A stretch of 64,000 nt of DNA from Gonapodya prolifera JEL478. Its lineage: Eukaryota; Monoblepharomycota; Monoblepharidomycetes; Monoblepharidales; Gonapodyaceae. The translations under genes were made by a program, and so were the position numbers. Of this stretch, positions 39,849 through 49,745 are shown one piece after another (within the stretch, counting starts at the first letter, position 1; the number at the start of each line of letters is the position of its first letter). Location of the stretch: contig KQ965732.1 of NCBI GenBank assembly GCA_001574975.1, positions 1,002,131 to 1,066,130 of the forward strand, given 5' to 3'. A model generated the notes under the pieces. That model searched no databases, was not told where the DNA came from, and saw nothing but the letters and a program-made list of their open reading frames with translations.

Positions 39849-40662
39849 AATGGCATCAAAGCCAATCGCAGCACCGCTCGCTCCCTCTCAAAGCTCTGGG
39901 ACTCTTGTCAATGCCGTACCGTCAGAAACCGAACCCCTTCTAGCGAGAGAACCGGTAACAACGGGAGAACTCGCGATTGCCTGTGCGGGGGGCATTTGCC
40001 TCGGTGCAGAGCTATGCATCCTTGTTATCATTGCAGTTTTGCAGGCGTTTTTGACGGTATGCACATTCGTGGTGCTATTTACGAGCACGATTGTGACCTT
40101 GTCGGCATCCACACCAGATAGGAATCCTAGTGGCAACGATTGCAGTTCCAATCATGACGGAAGGAGAGAGTGAGTGCCATCATATGTTTTTTGAGTGCGC
40201 TACTAAAGCAAAACCCATCCTCGCTAGCGTGTGACCAACCTCTCCGCACATTCGTGATTGCCTATGGTGTTATCTTCTGCATTCTCAGCATGAGCGTAAG
40301 CGGGAACTACGCCCGGAAAGGGGACACTTCATCGTTGACCTGGGGAAACCTACTGGCTGGGCCCCTGTCGATTGCACTTTTCGTTTTCTTTGTTTTTGGC
40401 AATATCTGGCTTTTCAAGTCTGAAACTTGCAAAGAAACATCTCCTCTCCTATGGTGGACGACATTTGGCTACATTGCTTTCGGTTGGGCTAAAATGGTGG
40501 CAGTGCCTTGCATTTTATTAAGTGAGATCATGGTTGCCTTTCCCCCAATTGTTTGATTGAACACCTGTTGTATGTATCGGTGCGATAGGCATCTTTTGTT
40601 CGGCTGGTCTCCTCACGGCAGTCCTCAACCGCGATGCTGCCTCACCTTTAGAGAATGCATGA
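39849..40662 (+). CDS. Small polytopic membrane protein, unknown function
   Basis: Not recognised. The ATG at 39849 gives a soluble N-terminus (MASKPIAAPLAPSQ) with an acidic di-leucine-like ETEPLLARE, then spans GGICLGAELCILVIIAVL...FLT|IGILVATIAVPIMTE, TFVIAYGVIFCILSMSVSG, LSIALFVFFVFGNIWLF and a last segment ending in GIFCSAGLLTAVL. Four or five spans are likely. WWTTFGYIAFGWAKMVAVPC before the last span resembles no family I can name, though similar arrangements occur in uncharacterised fungal membrane proteins. At least three introns are used. The last join (around 40520-40590) is provisional. Confidence 0.55.
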
Positions 40663-40777
40663 GACTTTGTTTCCACCGCAAATTGCGCATCATGACTTGG
40701 TCACAAAACATGGTTGAAACAACGGCACAGTTCAGTCTCATCGGCATTCATTGCATCGGAATAACACATTAAACAAA

Positions 40778-40796
40778 AATAAATAAATAAATAATG
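40778..40796. repeat. AAAT microsatellite
   Basis: A short run of about four AAAT units (AAATAAATAAATAA) lies between the convergent 3' ends of the membrane protein and ankyrin-SH3 paralogue 2. It may contribute to poly(A) signals for both genes. Confidence 0.6.
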
Positions 40797-40813
40797 TTGT
40801 ACAAACAAAGATG

Positions 40814-43202
40814 CTATACCGTTGGTGGTGAATGTGGTAACGATTCAGTGCGTGGACCTATTGTGCTGTGGGACCCGACAGATTCAACATCCGACAAACA
40901 TGCGAGAGGAAATACACCAGACTGAGCAGCTCCCGTTTTATTTGTCCCCTGTAGAAAAGCCTTGTTAAAAGCAGCCAAGCGAAAAGGGGGGGAGGAAAGA
41001 CGTACGGCACACCACCCATCAATGAACGAAAAGAGGACGAAGATTTCATCCCCAATTGAAAGCTTGATTTCGTCCACTCGCTGCGGTTCATAAGAAACCA
41101 CGCAATGTAAAGTCCGCCTCACTGGCAATGGTGGAGTACGGCTGAGATGCTTGCCCTCCACCTTTCCGGATGATGATCTGACAACGAGCTGGCTTTTCAA
41201 ATACTCCACTGCAAGCTGAAGTTCCCTCTCTGTTTTTTGTGTCGCGGCTTTCGCCGATGATTCGAGATTGGGAACAGCCCTGCGTGTATGCGACAAGGCA
41301 ATTTCCAGTTCTCTGTTCGACTTCTCCTCTTCCAATTCTGCAATCCGAGTGCGCATGTCAAGAACCAATTGATGCAGATCATTGATTCGACGATCCTTTT
41401 CGTCTATCGAGCTCCGCTGCTCGTTGATGACCGTTGCGTTCAACGACACTGCATTTTGAAGATCAACAAAGTCGGTGGCTGGCGAAGACCTTTGATGGAA
41501 CGATGCCAATGCTTCTGACAATGTCCCAAGCGCCTGTTCCACTTGCCCCGAAAGTTCCCCTATCCGGTGATTCACAGCATCGACACTCCTATCCTGTGAC
41601 TCAACGGTGTCTAGCAGGCGCCCCACCGTTTGAAGGTGTGAGTCTTGCTTCTCCAACATCTCTAACACTGTGTTGATCCCACGGGTGTAGTCATGTGCTG
41701 GGGGAGCCACTGTCGACGTTCCACCGTGTTCCCCCTTTTTCGCTGCGGCTTGAGCGCGGATGTGCGCTTCGATGAGCGCATCAAGCTTCGTTTGGACCTC
41801 ATCCAGAATAACGCGAACGTCGTCAGACGATTCACTACCACCCTGTCGCCTGCCATTGTCCGATAAAATATCGTCCACTCTTCGAGCTGCGTGCTCAGCT
41901 GAATTGTGCACAGCGTCGAGACGAGCATGGAGAGCTTCCGCAAGATGATGTTGATGGGATTCAAGGGCCTCGAGACGAATGGAAAGGGAGCTGATTTGAT
42001 GCGAAATATCCGAATGGGGACCATCATCGTCACGATCGATGAGCATTCCGTCTGAAGCGCCGTTATGATAGGACTGGGAATTCAAGACAAGTTGGCGTAG
42101 GTCGTCGAGCTTCTCCGCCAGGGTTGATATTTGTTTCATTTGTTGGGAAAGCCCGTCGACCCGGTTCGCAAGTTCCTCTACGATGTGATTGTCGTTTGAG
42201 TGGGGAATACTTCCTGGCCCATCCGTGAGATCTATCGTAGCGTAGGGCGCCACCTGATACTCTGCATCCGACGAATCGTCCACCTGCTTCCCATTGACGT
42301 GCTCGTCCGCGATCACAACGCTTCCATTCACCAACGTAGCAATGGTCTCGTCGTCCAACTGATGAGAATTTCCGCTTTGACTTCGCTGCCGTGCATGCTC
42401 CGCGATGACAGCGAGAGGTTGAGAATCTGGTTCGAACTGGACGCCCCAGCGATCTTTCCCAGTTGCGAGGGCTCGCGCCAACACCACTGTCGGCAGGTTT
42501 ATTTTTCCACCGTGAAAGAGCAGTAGCGAAACGATTTCCAGCTTAGGCGTCAGGGTGATGCGCTCACGTACGTGATCGCGAGATGAGGGGTTCGAAATGA
42601 CCACGTTTGCGCCAGGGGGCTGTATTCAGAAAAGGTGAGACGGTGTCGCCACGCAGCGGAAGGAGAAGACCCGCGACTTACACTGAAGTCCCACAGTCCA
42701 GCAAGAAGTGAAAAGTCCAAGTGAGAATCAAACTTGCGGGACTCATGATCAAACCATCGTTCGTTCTCCCACTCTGCTGCTCCCCATCTCAGGCTGGTGG
42801 AATGGTATGCTCAGGATTGGTCGAGTATTGGAAGGGGTTTCAACTCACTGATAGTAGGCGGTCAACCAATGGAGGTTTCGGTTTGGATCTGCCCCTGCCT
42901 CCAAAAGAAAACGGACCAAATCTACACGACCGGACCGAATTGCGAGACAGAGGGGCGTCTCCATGAACTTCACGTCCGTTCTGACTCCGTGATACGGTAG
43001 TGTGACATTTAGCGTTACTCTCTTCCTTTTTGAGAGGGATCAGAGTTTGGTAGACCACTTGCACTGCCAAAGCAATCACATACTGAGCTCTATTGGGATC
43101 AGCGCCTTCTCTCAAAGCCTGTTCCACAAGTTCGAAGGAACCACGCTCCGTTCCTCCTATCAGGAGACCGTTAGGCCCTTCCGAAGGCCCAAGAACGGAC
43201 AT
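40814..43202 (-). CDS. Ankyrin / coiled-coil / SH3 protein (paralogue 2)
   Basis: Longer paralogue of the 10.7-12.0 kb gene. MSVLGPSEGPNGLLIGG leads into degenerate ankyrin units (ERGSFELVEQALREGADPNR; TPLCLAIRSGRVDLVRFLL, EAGADPNRN; LTPKLEIVSLLLFHGGKIN). A central region of about 350 residues is strongly helical and heptad-rich (LSQQMKQISTLAEKLDDL; RINDLHQLVLDMRTRIAEL), suggesting a parallel dimer. The SH3 domain ends the protein: VVSYEPQRVDEIKLSIGDEI, FIDGWCA, an intron, and a C-terminal strand SGVFPLACL. Four or five introns lie in the ends; the middle is one long exon. Domain order, the NP-S...LTP-L motif after the second ankyrin unit, and the split SH3 match paralogue 1. Probably an adaptor; partner unknown. 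Confidence 0.72.
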
Positions 43203-43317
43203 TGCCTCGATTTGCAGTGCGATCGTTGCTGGGCAGCGCTCCCCTGGAGAAATAAAGTGGAAAAGGTGAAGAGTTGGGAGGTTCCTGGCCGCAGCATGAA
43301 AAGCCAATCTCTCACGA
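43203..43317. promoter_or_regulatory. Divergent promoter, ankyrin-SH3 paralogue 2 / methyltransferase
   Basis: Only 115 nt separate the two start codons, so the genes must share a core promoter or overlap in their leaders. No clear motif is visible. Confidence 0.35.
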
Positions 43318-44394
43318 ATGCCAGGCTTCACACTGGACCAAAAGCGCCTCTCTCTAGTAGCAATATACGGCGAGGATGGAGACGCGGAGGGCGATGTGGA
43401 GGAGGAACTCTGGCGACTGTTCTCGCAATCTGCATCGCCGTCCGTGCCAGAGTCTTTTCGCACCCATCCGCATCACCGGCTGCCTTCTATTGACTTTGAA
43501 TGGATATTTTCGTGGGGTGCAGCTCCAGTCCGGAAGGAAGTGTTAATTCACCAAGACCCGGGGACGCATTTTGGGGGGGAAGCCCGCACGGGAAGCGTTT
43601 GCTGGCGGTCTGGCATGGTTCTTGCGAATATGATCTCTGGAGCGTGGGGCCGCGAACTCTTCTCAAATGTGACACATCTTAACACAAAACCGTTACGACT
43701 GCTTGAACTCGGTACCGGGTCGGGGCTTCTGGCGGTGTCTCTCCTCCTAACACTCAAGCGCGGTCTCCCGTTTTTGTTTCCGTCGCCCGCGAGCCCTCCG
43801 CCAATCGTGCATGTCACGTTGACGGACGCTGATGAACGAGCGCTTGCGATTGCTCGCAGAAACGTGAACGATATTTTGGGCACCGATGTCATAGAATTGG
43901 ATTTCGATGATCTGGATGAGCACCTGAGCAACACCGCTGGGGCCAACACCACGAAGCCCTCGAAGTGCAAAACATCTTCAATTCTCACCAACCCTCGACT
44001 GTTTGTGTCGTACCTGCATCTCGACTGGACTATCCCTCCCACATACCCAACCCTCTCGACGACAAAGAGCCATCCGTCACTCGTTTTTGCAACTGACGTT
44101 GCTTATAATGAGCTACTTGTTCCGTACTTTGTCAACGCCGCACGGAACGTAATGGGACACGGCACCGACAGTCCTGAGTCTATCGGCGCTCCCCAATCGG
44201 TGCTTGTACTCGCGCAAGAGCTTCGTGCTGCGGAGACACACAGGACATTGCTTACCCACTTGCTCGAGAGTGAAACTGGGCAACGCAGCATTCATTTGTG
44301 GAGAGTAGACGATGCAAGCGCAAAGGGTGGAGAAACTGAATCCTCGACGACAGTAAATAATAGCGGAGTCGTCGTTTATGTTGCACATGGTTAA
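43318..44394 (+). CDS. Family-16 protein lysine methyltransferase-like (METTL21/EFM type)
   Basis: Seven-beta-strand SAM-dependent methyltransferase, 358 residues, apparently intronless. WRSGMVLANMISGAWGRELF precedes motif I LELGTGSGLLAVSL. Motif post-I is LTDADERALAIARRNVNDI, a strand leads to YLHLDWT, and the substrate motif region is VFATDVAYNELLVPYFVNAA, where this family usually has D-x2-Y. The end reads SGVVVYVAHG. Members methylate lysines on translation factors, chaperones or other proteins; the target here cannot be read. Its stop lies 26 nt from the stop of the convergent SDR gene. Confidence 0.82.
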   Translation: MPGFTLDQKRLSLVAIYGEDGDAEGDVEEELWRLFSQSASPSVPESFRTHPHHRLPSIDFEWIFSWGAAPVRKEVLIHQDPGTHFGGEARTGSVCWRSGMVLANMISGAWGRELFSNVTHLNTKPLRLLELGTGSGLLAVSLLLTLKRGLPFLFPSPASPPPIVHVTLTDADERALAIARRNVNDILGTDVIELDFDDLDEHLSNTAGANTTKPSKCKTSSILTNPRLFVSYLHLDWTIPPTYPTLSTTKSHPSLVFATDVAYNELLVPYFVNAARNVMGHGTDSPESIGAPQSVLVLAQELRAAETHRTLLTHLLESETGQRSIHLWRVDDASAKGGETESSTTVNNSGVVVYVAHG

Positions 44395-44419
44395 ATTTTT
44401 ATTACGATGTAAAACAACT

Positions 44420-45643
44420 CTAAATGTTGATACCCCTTCCTTGTCCGCCATCTACCACGAGGTTTGAGCCCGTGACATACGACGCCGCGCGAGAGAGGAG
44501 AAAGACGACTGCGTTCGCAATTTCCTCCGGTGTGCCCATGCGGCTAGTGAAAGGAGTCGTCAGTGCTCCGCTCCAATGTGAGGCACGGATTCAACATCAC
44601 CCACCCCATTGGGTTCAGCCCGATAATGCGGTTGTAGCGTTCGGGGTTGGCTTCTTTCGCTTTCCCCCAGACGCCACCCTCGAAGTATACCGGGCCAGGG
44701 GCGACGGTGTTGAAGCGGACATTGTCTTTGGCGTACGCGTTGGCCCATTGTTCTGTGGTTGAGAAAAGAGCGTGAGCGCAAGAAGGTGTGGGTCGAGAAA
44801 ATCATGTACATACTTGTTTGGTGTGTCAGCGCGGCCTTGATGGGTCCATCTTGGGGGAAGTGTCAGGGTCACCGTTATTCCAACATAGGCTTCTCGACTT
44901 ACAGGGTCGCAACTCTGCCACCTGTCGAGCGCCAACGGACGTAATGTTCACAACGCTTGCGTTTCCGTGTGTCTTGGCGGCTTCGCGCAGAGAGGGAAGT
45001 GCTGCCTCGACGACGCGGACGGTATGCATGAGGTCGACCTCTAAAAGCGACAGAATGATGGTAAATGTGAACAAATAGGAGAGGTCCATGGCACTTATAC
45101 TCACCAAACATAGCCTTCCAGTCTTCCTCAGATGTCCCGTTGCCAAATGCCGAGACGTTGCACACGACCAAATCCAATCCTCCAAACTCCTTGACCACAT
45201 CGTTCACCCAGGTCTTGAGTTGGTCAGAGTCTCGCGCGTCTACCGAACGACCCGATGCCTTGACTAAAATAAGCGAGTTATGTTGAGAACACCCCGACCA
45301 TGTGCCGGCACAGCCAATTTCTCTACATACCACCGAGAGCCCGTATTTCCTTCACCGTTTGATCGATTTCATCTTGGTTTCTGGCACAGATTGCGACCGA
45401 GCACCCTGAAACCGGACAACACAAAATCGTTGTCTGAGATGGTCACCCAAGTCCTGGTGGTATTCCATCCCACCTTCTTTCGCGAGAAGAAGAGCGCAGG
45501 CCCGTCCAATACCCTTACTTCCTCCCTATCACAAAAGACAGTGTTCATTGAAAGCCGCGCACGCTCGTCCGAGGCATCACAAGAAGAGTGTTTGTCCTAC
45601 TCACCGTGATTAAAGCCCTAGCACCTTTCAGTCCGAGCTCCAT
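44420..45643 (-). CDS. Short-chain dehydrogenase/reductase (classical SDR)
   Basis: NAD(P)-dependent oxidoreductase. [14 protein letters not shown] opens the Rossmann fold; the next exon reads [17 protein letters not shown] (the usual TGxxxGIG loop, partly at a splice join), then [32 protein letters not shown] is the NNAG equivalent with Asn kept. [15 protein letters not shown] supplies the catalytic Ser, and an intron joins to [20 protein letters not shown] with the YxxxK pair. [28 protein letters not shown] and [14 protein letters not shown] finish the fold. About seven introns. The glycine motif is atypical (RKGIG). Substrate unknown. Divergent (144 nt) from the 599-residue unknown gene. 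Confidence 0.82.
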
Positions 45644-45787
45644 CGATTGTATGCTGATCTTTGGTAGTATTTGTTTTCTAGTTTCAATGCTTTTTGAAAG
45701 CCGGGTCAAACAGCCTCCGACTTCCGGAGGAACCAACTGTGACCGCAGCACACAAATCCTCCGCTCATCCAAGCGGCACTCGCTCCA

Positions 45788-47587
45788 ATGCGCGCGTGCG
45801 CTGACACCACTTACGAACCGCCAACGTTATTTCCATCCAAGAGCGCACATCGACACTCGAATTCTCTGCCCAACCCGCTCGCTCAACCTGTCCGCGGAAA
45901 CGCGCGCGCGTTCTTGCCCTGCAACGCGTTGGATTCCAGGCGAAGTTCGGGACAGACACCGGTAGTACTGGTGTTTGAGCGACGTGGCTCGACAGCGACC
46001 GAGAAGTGCGATGCGTGGACGGAAACGATTGTCCAGAGGGTGGAAGATGGTGCTGGAGAGACAGAACGGAGCCCAGAGGCCACGCTTCCAACGCATGTTG
46101 CTCAGGCAAGAGCGACGCTTTGCGATTTTCGACGAAAAGTAGCTGCCCGCTTGCGTGAAGAGCGACTGCGCTCAATTAAAACCAACGACAGCGTTACCAA
46201 CTCTTCAGAGACAGCCGACACGGACCCCGATGGTTTAGAGACGGCAGAAGTCATAAAGGCAGACGTCGACCTGGGACACTCGAGTATGGTGGTCCGCATG
46301 CCGTATCCTGCACCGAAACCCCCACCGTATATGCCCGCAAACGTGCACCTGGAGGAAAAGATGGAAGCAGCCAAAAGGTTACAAGTACGCAGGGCATGGA
46401 GTGATCTCGGACGTGCTGCGGCGGCGAGGAAAGCTTCTGGTCGCCAACACTCTCCGCACGAGAGCCATGCTCGCGACTGGGAGGATCGGCATACGCACAA
46501 ACGAAACCGAGAACCAATAGATGTTCCCGACATCTTCGTTGCACGGGGCTCTGTCGACGCGACGTTGGAAACTCCTTCACTTCTTGGGCCATGGTGTGCC
46601 TCTGGTTGCGAACGGCTTACCTCCCCCTCGGGGCACAAGCATCGCAATTTTCCAACCACTACGACCGTACATTCCCTCCGAGTATTCGAGGGCACATCCT
46701 TTCATTCCGCTCCCATAATAAAGACGTCAGCCCCATATACCGCAGTTACCAAGAGAGTTTCGGCTCGAGGCAAAGCAAGGGTTGTGTTCCAAGCCCGGGG
46801 TCCTACCGACACAACCCACGTTTCCCCATCAAACTCGCCCGTATTACCGCGACGGCCTATTTCCCAAATCCCCTTTTCACACCCCGGTTCTGCCGGAGGC
46901 TCTCCCCTCTCGAGCCCACGCGCGAGCTCTCCGGAAGTGCCTGCCAACAACATCGCACAGGCTGCACTTGACATCTTGGAACAACCTCCAGCTCCACCGG
47001 ATCCAAAGCCGCATCCACGCTTACACAGCGACCTCACAATGAAAGCAGCGAAGCGCAACCAGCACCGCGCCCTTGTGTCCAAGCAACCGCCCATGCCTAC
47101 TGACCCTCACCATGCCGCGGCGCTCCGTAAACGAATCCCCCGACGCACCCGGCCGAACCCAACATCCGCCCTGGTGTTACTTCGGGAACATCTCGACCAA
47201 GACGCGCTCGTCGTCGTCCGAAAAGAAGTTCCAGGACGGCACGGTGCCGACGGAACGTCGCCTGAACGGTCGTCATTTATCCGCGATGGCAGTTCCACAA
47301 GACTTGCCGGAGAAGAGAGGGCGGATGAGTACATTGGAGTGGTCCGAGTAACTCACCGTGCTTCGTCGCACTCCCATGCCAGAGGCGAAAGTCGCTTGGG
47401 AGAAGACGCATTCGAAGCGGACGTGCTGCATTCCGCGCAGCAGTACCAAACAGACTCATCAGAATGGATGGGTCATCAAGGGCCGATCTCTGGGTGGGCG
47501 GAGAGACAGGAGTTGTACTCTCCTGTAAGAGATGGAAGCTCGGAAGGAACCCTTTCTGTTGGGGCGTTGGAGAGTGTCATTCTATAG
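45788..47587 (+). CDS. Intronless hypothetical protein, 599 residues, low complexity
   Basis: Not recognised. A single open frame of 599 codons in a neighbourhood where nearly all genes are split. Composition is rich in Arg, Ser, Pro, Ala and His with little predicted fold. The best ordered part is a basic helix (AQARATLCDFRRKVAARLRE, then ERLRSIKT) near residues 105-135. A helix (EEKMEAAKRLQVRRAW) follows, and short Pro-rich stretches (PAPKPPPYMP; PRRPISQIPF; LEQPPAPPDPKPHPR) could bind SH3 domains. No signal peptide or membrane span. The frame is long enough to be coding, but antisense frames are also open in parts, so it could be partly fortuitous. Confidence 0.55.
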   Translation: MRACADTTYEPPTLFPSKSAHRHSNSLPNPLAQPVRGNARAFLPCNALDSRRSSGQTPVVLVFERRGSTATEKCDAWTETIVQRVEDGAGETERSPEATLPTHVAQARATLCDFRRKVAARLREERLRSIKTNDSVTNSSETADTDPDGLETAEVIKADVDLGHSSMVVRMPYPAPKPPPYMPANVHLEEKMEAAKRLQVRRAWSDLGRAAAARKASGRQHSPHESHARDWEDRHTHKRNREPIDVPDIFVARGSVDATLETPSLLGPWCASGCERLTSPSGHKHRNFPTTTTVHSLRVFEGTSFHSAPIIKTSAPYTAVTKRVSARGKARVVFQARGPTDTTHVSPSNSPVLPRRPISQIPFSHPGSAGGSPLSSPRASSPEVPANNIAQAALDILEQPPAPPDPKPHPRLHSDLTMKAAKRNQHRALVSKQPPMPTDPHHAAALRKRIPRRTRPNPTSALVLLREHLDQDALVVVRKEVPGRHGADGTSPERSSFIRDGSSTRLAGEERADEYIGVVRVTHRASSHSHARGESRLGEDAFEADVLHSAQQYQTDSSEWMGHQGPISGWAERQELYSPVRDGSSEGTLSVGALESVIL

Positions 47588-47783
47588 TCTGCGTTGCCCA
47601 GGACACCTTCCTGTCATACCTCATTAATTGCCTAGCATCTGCATTTCAATTTGCATTCAATGACATTTTCCACTCTCGTACGTTACAGGAAAGGGGGATT
47701 GAAGACCATTGTGTGCTGACAATACTCGGGGAGTGGCGTAATGCGGACTCAGCTTTAACCTTGCGTCGTGGCCGCGTTAGCCG

Positions 47784-49599
47784 ATGTCGACGATAGTTGA
47801 ATCAACTATTGCCACACCACCTGCAGAGAGCGCTGTGACGGAGACTGTCCCAGTGACTGAATCGGTACCTGTTGAAGGAACGAACGGAACGTATCGGCTG
47901 AAATTCGTCGAGGTTGTCGACACACGCGAGACGCTGGGAACCCGGACGGTGAAGATCGCCACACAGAATGAGAACGGGCCCTGTCCTCTGTTGGCTCTCT
48001 GTGAGTTGACGCGTCCGATTGGGACGATTGAACGGCCCAGATGCGTGCCGATCCGACCACCCCACTCATGTCGCAAGGCAACACCCTCCTCCTCCGGGGC
48101 GACATCCACATCTCACACGACAAGGCATTCGTGACATATGAAGAGCTTGTAACTGTTCTTGGGGACTTACTGTTGAGGACAGCTCCTGACGTGAGTGAAG
48201 CTATTCACCGGCGTGTCGCGAAAGCTCACCTTGAGCTGCCCGGGCGATCAAGCCTCAATCTCCCACTGCGGACGATAGCTCTCGAAACCTGAAAATTGAA
48301 CGAAATCTCCGCTGGAATGCGTCGTTTCAAGACGTCGTTGGGGTGCTCCCAACACTGACACAGGGTTTGGACGTGAACGTGAAGCATGATCACCCGTCTT
48401 CGTTCGAGTTCACGCCGGCACTCTCTACTTTCGACATATTTTCCGTTCAGCTACACCACGGATGGTGTGTCGACCCGCAGGACGAGGAGACACACCGCGT
48501 TGTCGTGGAAAAGTGCGGGTCGTACAACCTTGTCGCGGAAATGGCCATCGCGGGGGACGTCGCCGGACAAGAAGCAGCTAAATTTGGCTCGGAAAGAGCT
48601 GAGGCGCTCGATAAGGGGGACGTGGAAAAGGCGCAGGAGCTAGAGAAGAAAATGGAAGTTGCTCATGCTGCCGCACACGACGGGATGGTGGCGAAAGCGT
48701 TCTTGGAAAGCACAGCGTCGCAGTTGACGTACCATGGACTGCACCAACTGTCGGAGGTACTTCCGGAGAACTCGATATCAGTGCTGTTCCGAAACAATGT
48801 AGGTGGCAACATTTTGACCACGTTAATCTCCAATTCACCTGCGACCTTAAAGCACTTCTCCACGCTCTATCGGGATCATTCAGGCAACCTCTACACTCTC
48901 GTTACCGATGAAGGATTCCACTCGGAACCTGATTGCGTGTGGGAAACGTTAGGTAATCTTGACGGCGACAGTCAGTTCCTGACCGGACGGATGGAGCGGT
49001 GGACGGGACCCAGCGACATTCCCATTATACCCGAGGAACTGGGCCCCGAAATACCCCCTGAACCGGTGACTGAGGAAGAAAAGATTGTCATGTTCGATCG
49101 AGAGTGGGTTCAAACGTTGCTTTCATTGAGCAAGACAGTGTCAATTTGAAAATCCGTCCTAGTCTCGCCCTCGCGATGGAGCTTCAGGAGCAAGAAAATC
49201 GGCGACATCAGGAATTCCTTCGGAGCCGTGCCCAGGAACAGCAGGTCAATCAAGGTAATTATTCTCGATGCTCGCGGCTAAGCAAGGATTTAATTGTGTC
49301 GTAACTGGGTTCCAATCTTAGAACAATATGACGTGTCGGGGGCAGCTGTCGGTGGTCGTGGGGAGTTCCTCCAGCGTGGCGCCGCTGGTGCTCCAATCCA
49401 GATGCGTACGGGCAATAATGCAGGCAATCAGGGACCAGCGGCATCCCAATCACGGAGTGGTCACAGTAGTTCGGGTATATCTCCGAACGGGACCCCAAGT
49501 TCGCGATCGGGGCAAACCAGGCGCAATAGGACGCAGGCGAGTGGAGGAAGCTCGCAGAGCCAGGGTAGCGACGAGGACGATAAATGCCTTATTCTTTAA
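47784..49599 (+). CDS. MINDY-family Lys48-specific deubiquitinase
   Basis: Cysteine protease that trims K48-linked polyubiquitin. KIATQNENGPCPLLAL|CNTLLLRGDI holds the catalytic Cys in the NGPC motif. Later blocks are the His-containing HHGWCVDPQDEE, FLESTASQLTYHGLHQLSEV, then VLFRNN|HFSTLYRDHSGNLYTL (catalytic His region, split by an intron at about 48800-48850) and VTDEGFHSEPDCVWETLGNL, DGDSQF. After a Pro/Glu-rich linker the RPSLALAMELQEQENRRHQ helix matches the ubiquitin-binding (MIU-like) tail of MINDY1/2. The last exon is Ser/Gly/Gln-rich and ends DEDDKCLIL, a CaaX-type prenylation signal (Leu at X favours geranylgeranylation). Five or so introns; the one near 49108-49145 is only about 36 nt and uncertain. 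Confidence 0.88.
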
Positions 49600-49745
49600 G
49601 TTTGCACTGTAAATTTGCATTTGCTGTGGGAGCCTTTAATATTGATAAGGAATTCAGACAAGAGGAGGGTGGACGGGGAAGTGGCACCGCTGAAATCGAC
49701 CAAAGCCTAATCCAATTGGTCGTGGTCTCAAGATCAGAGATCACG

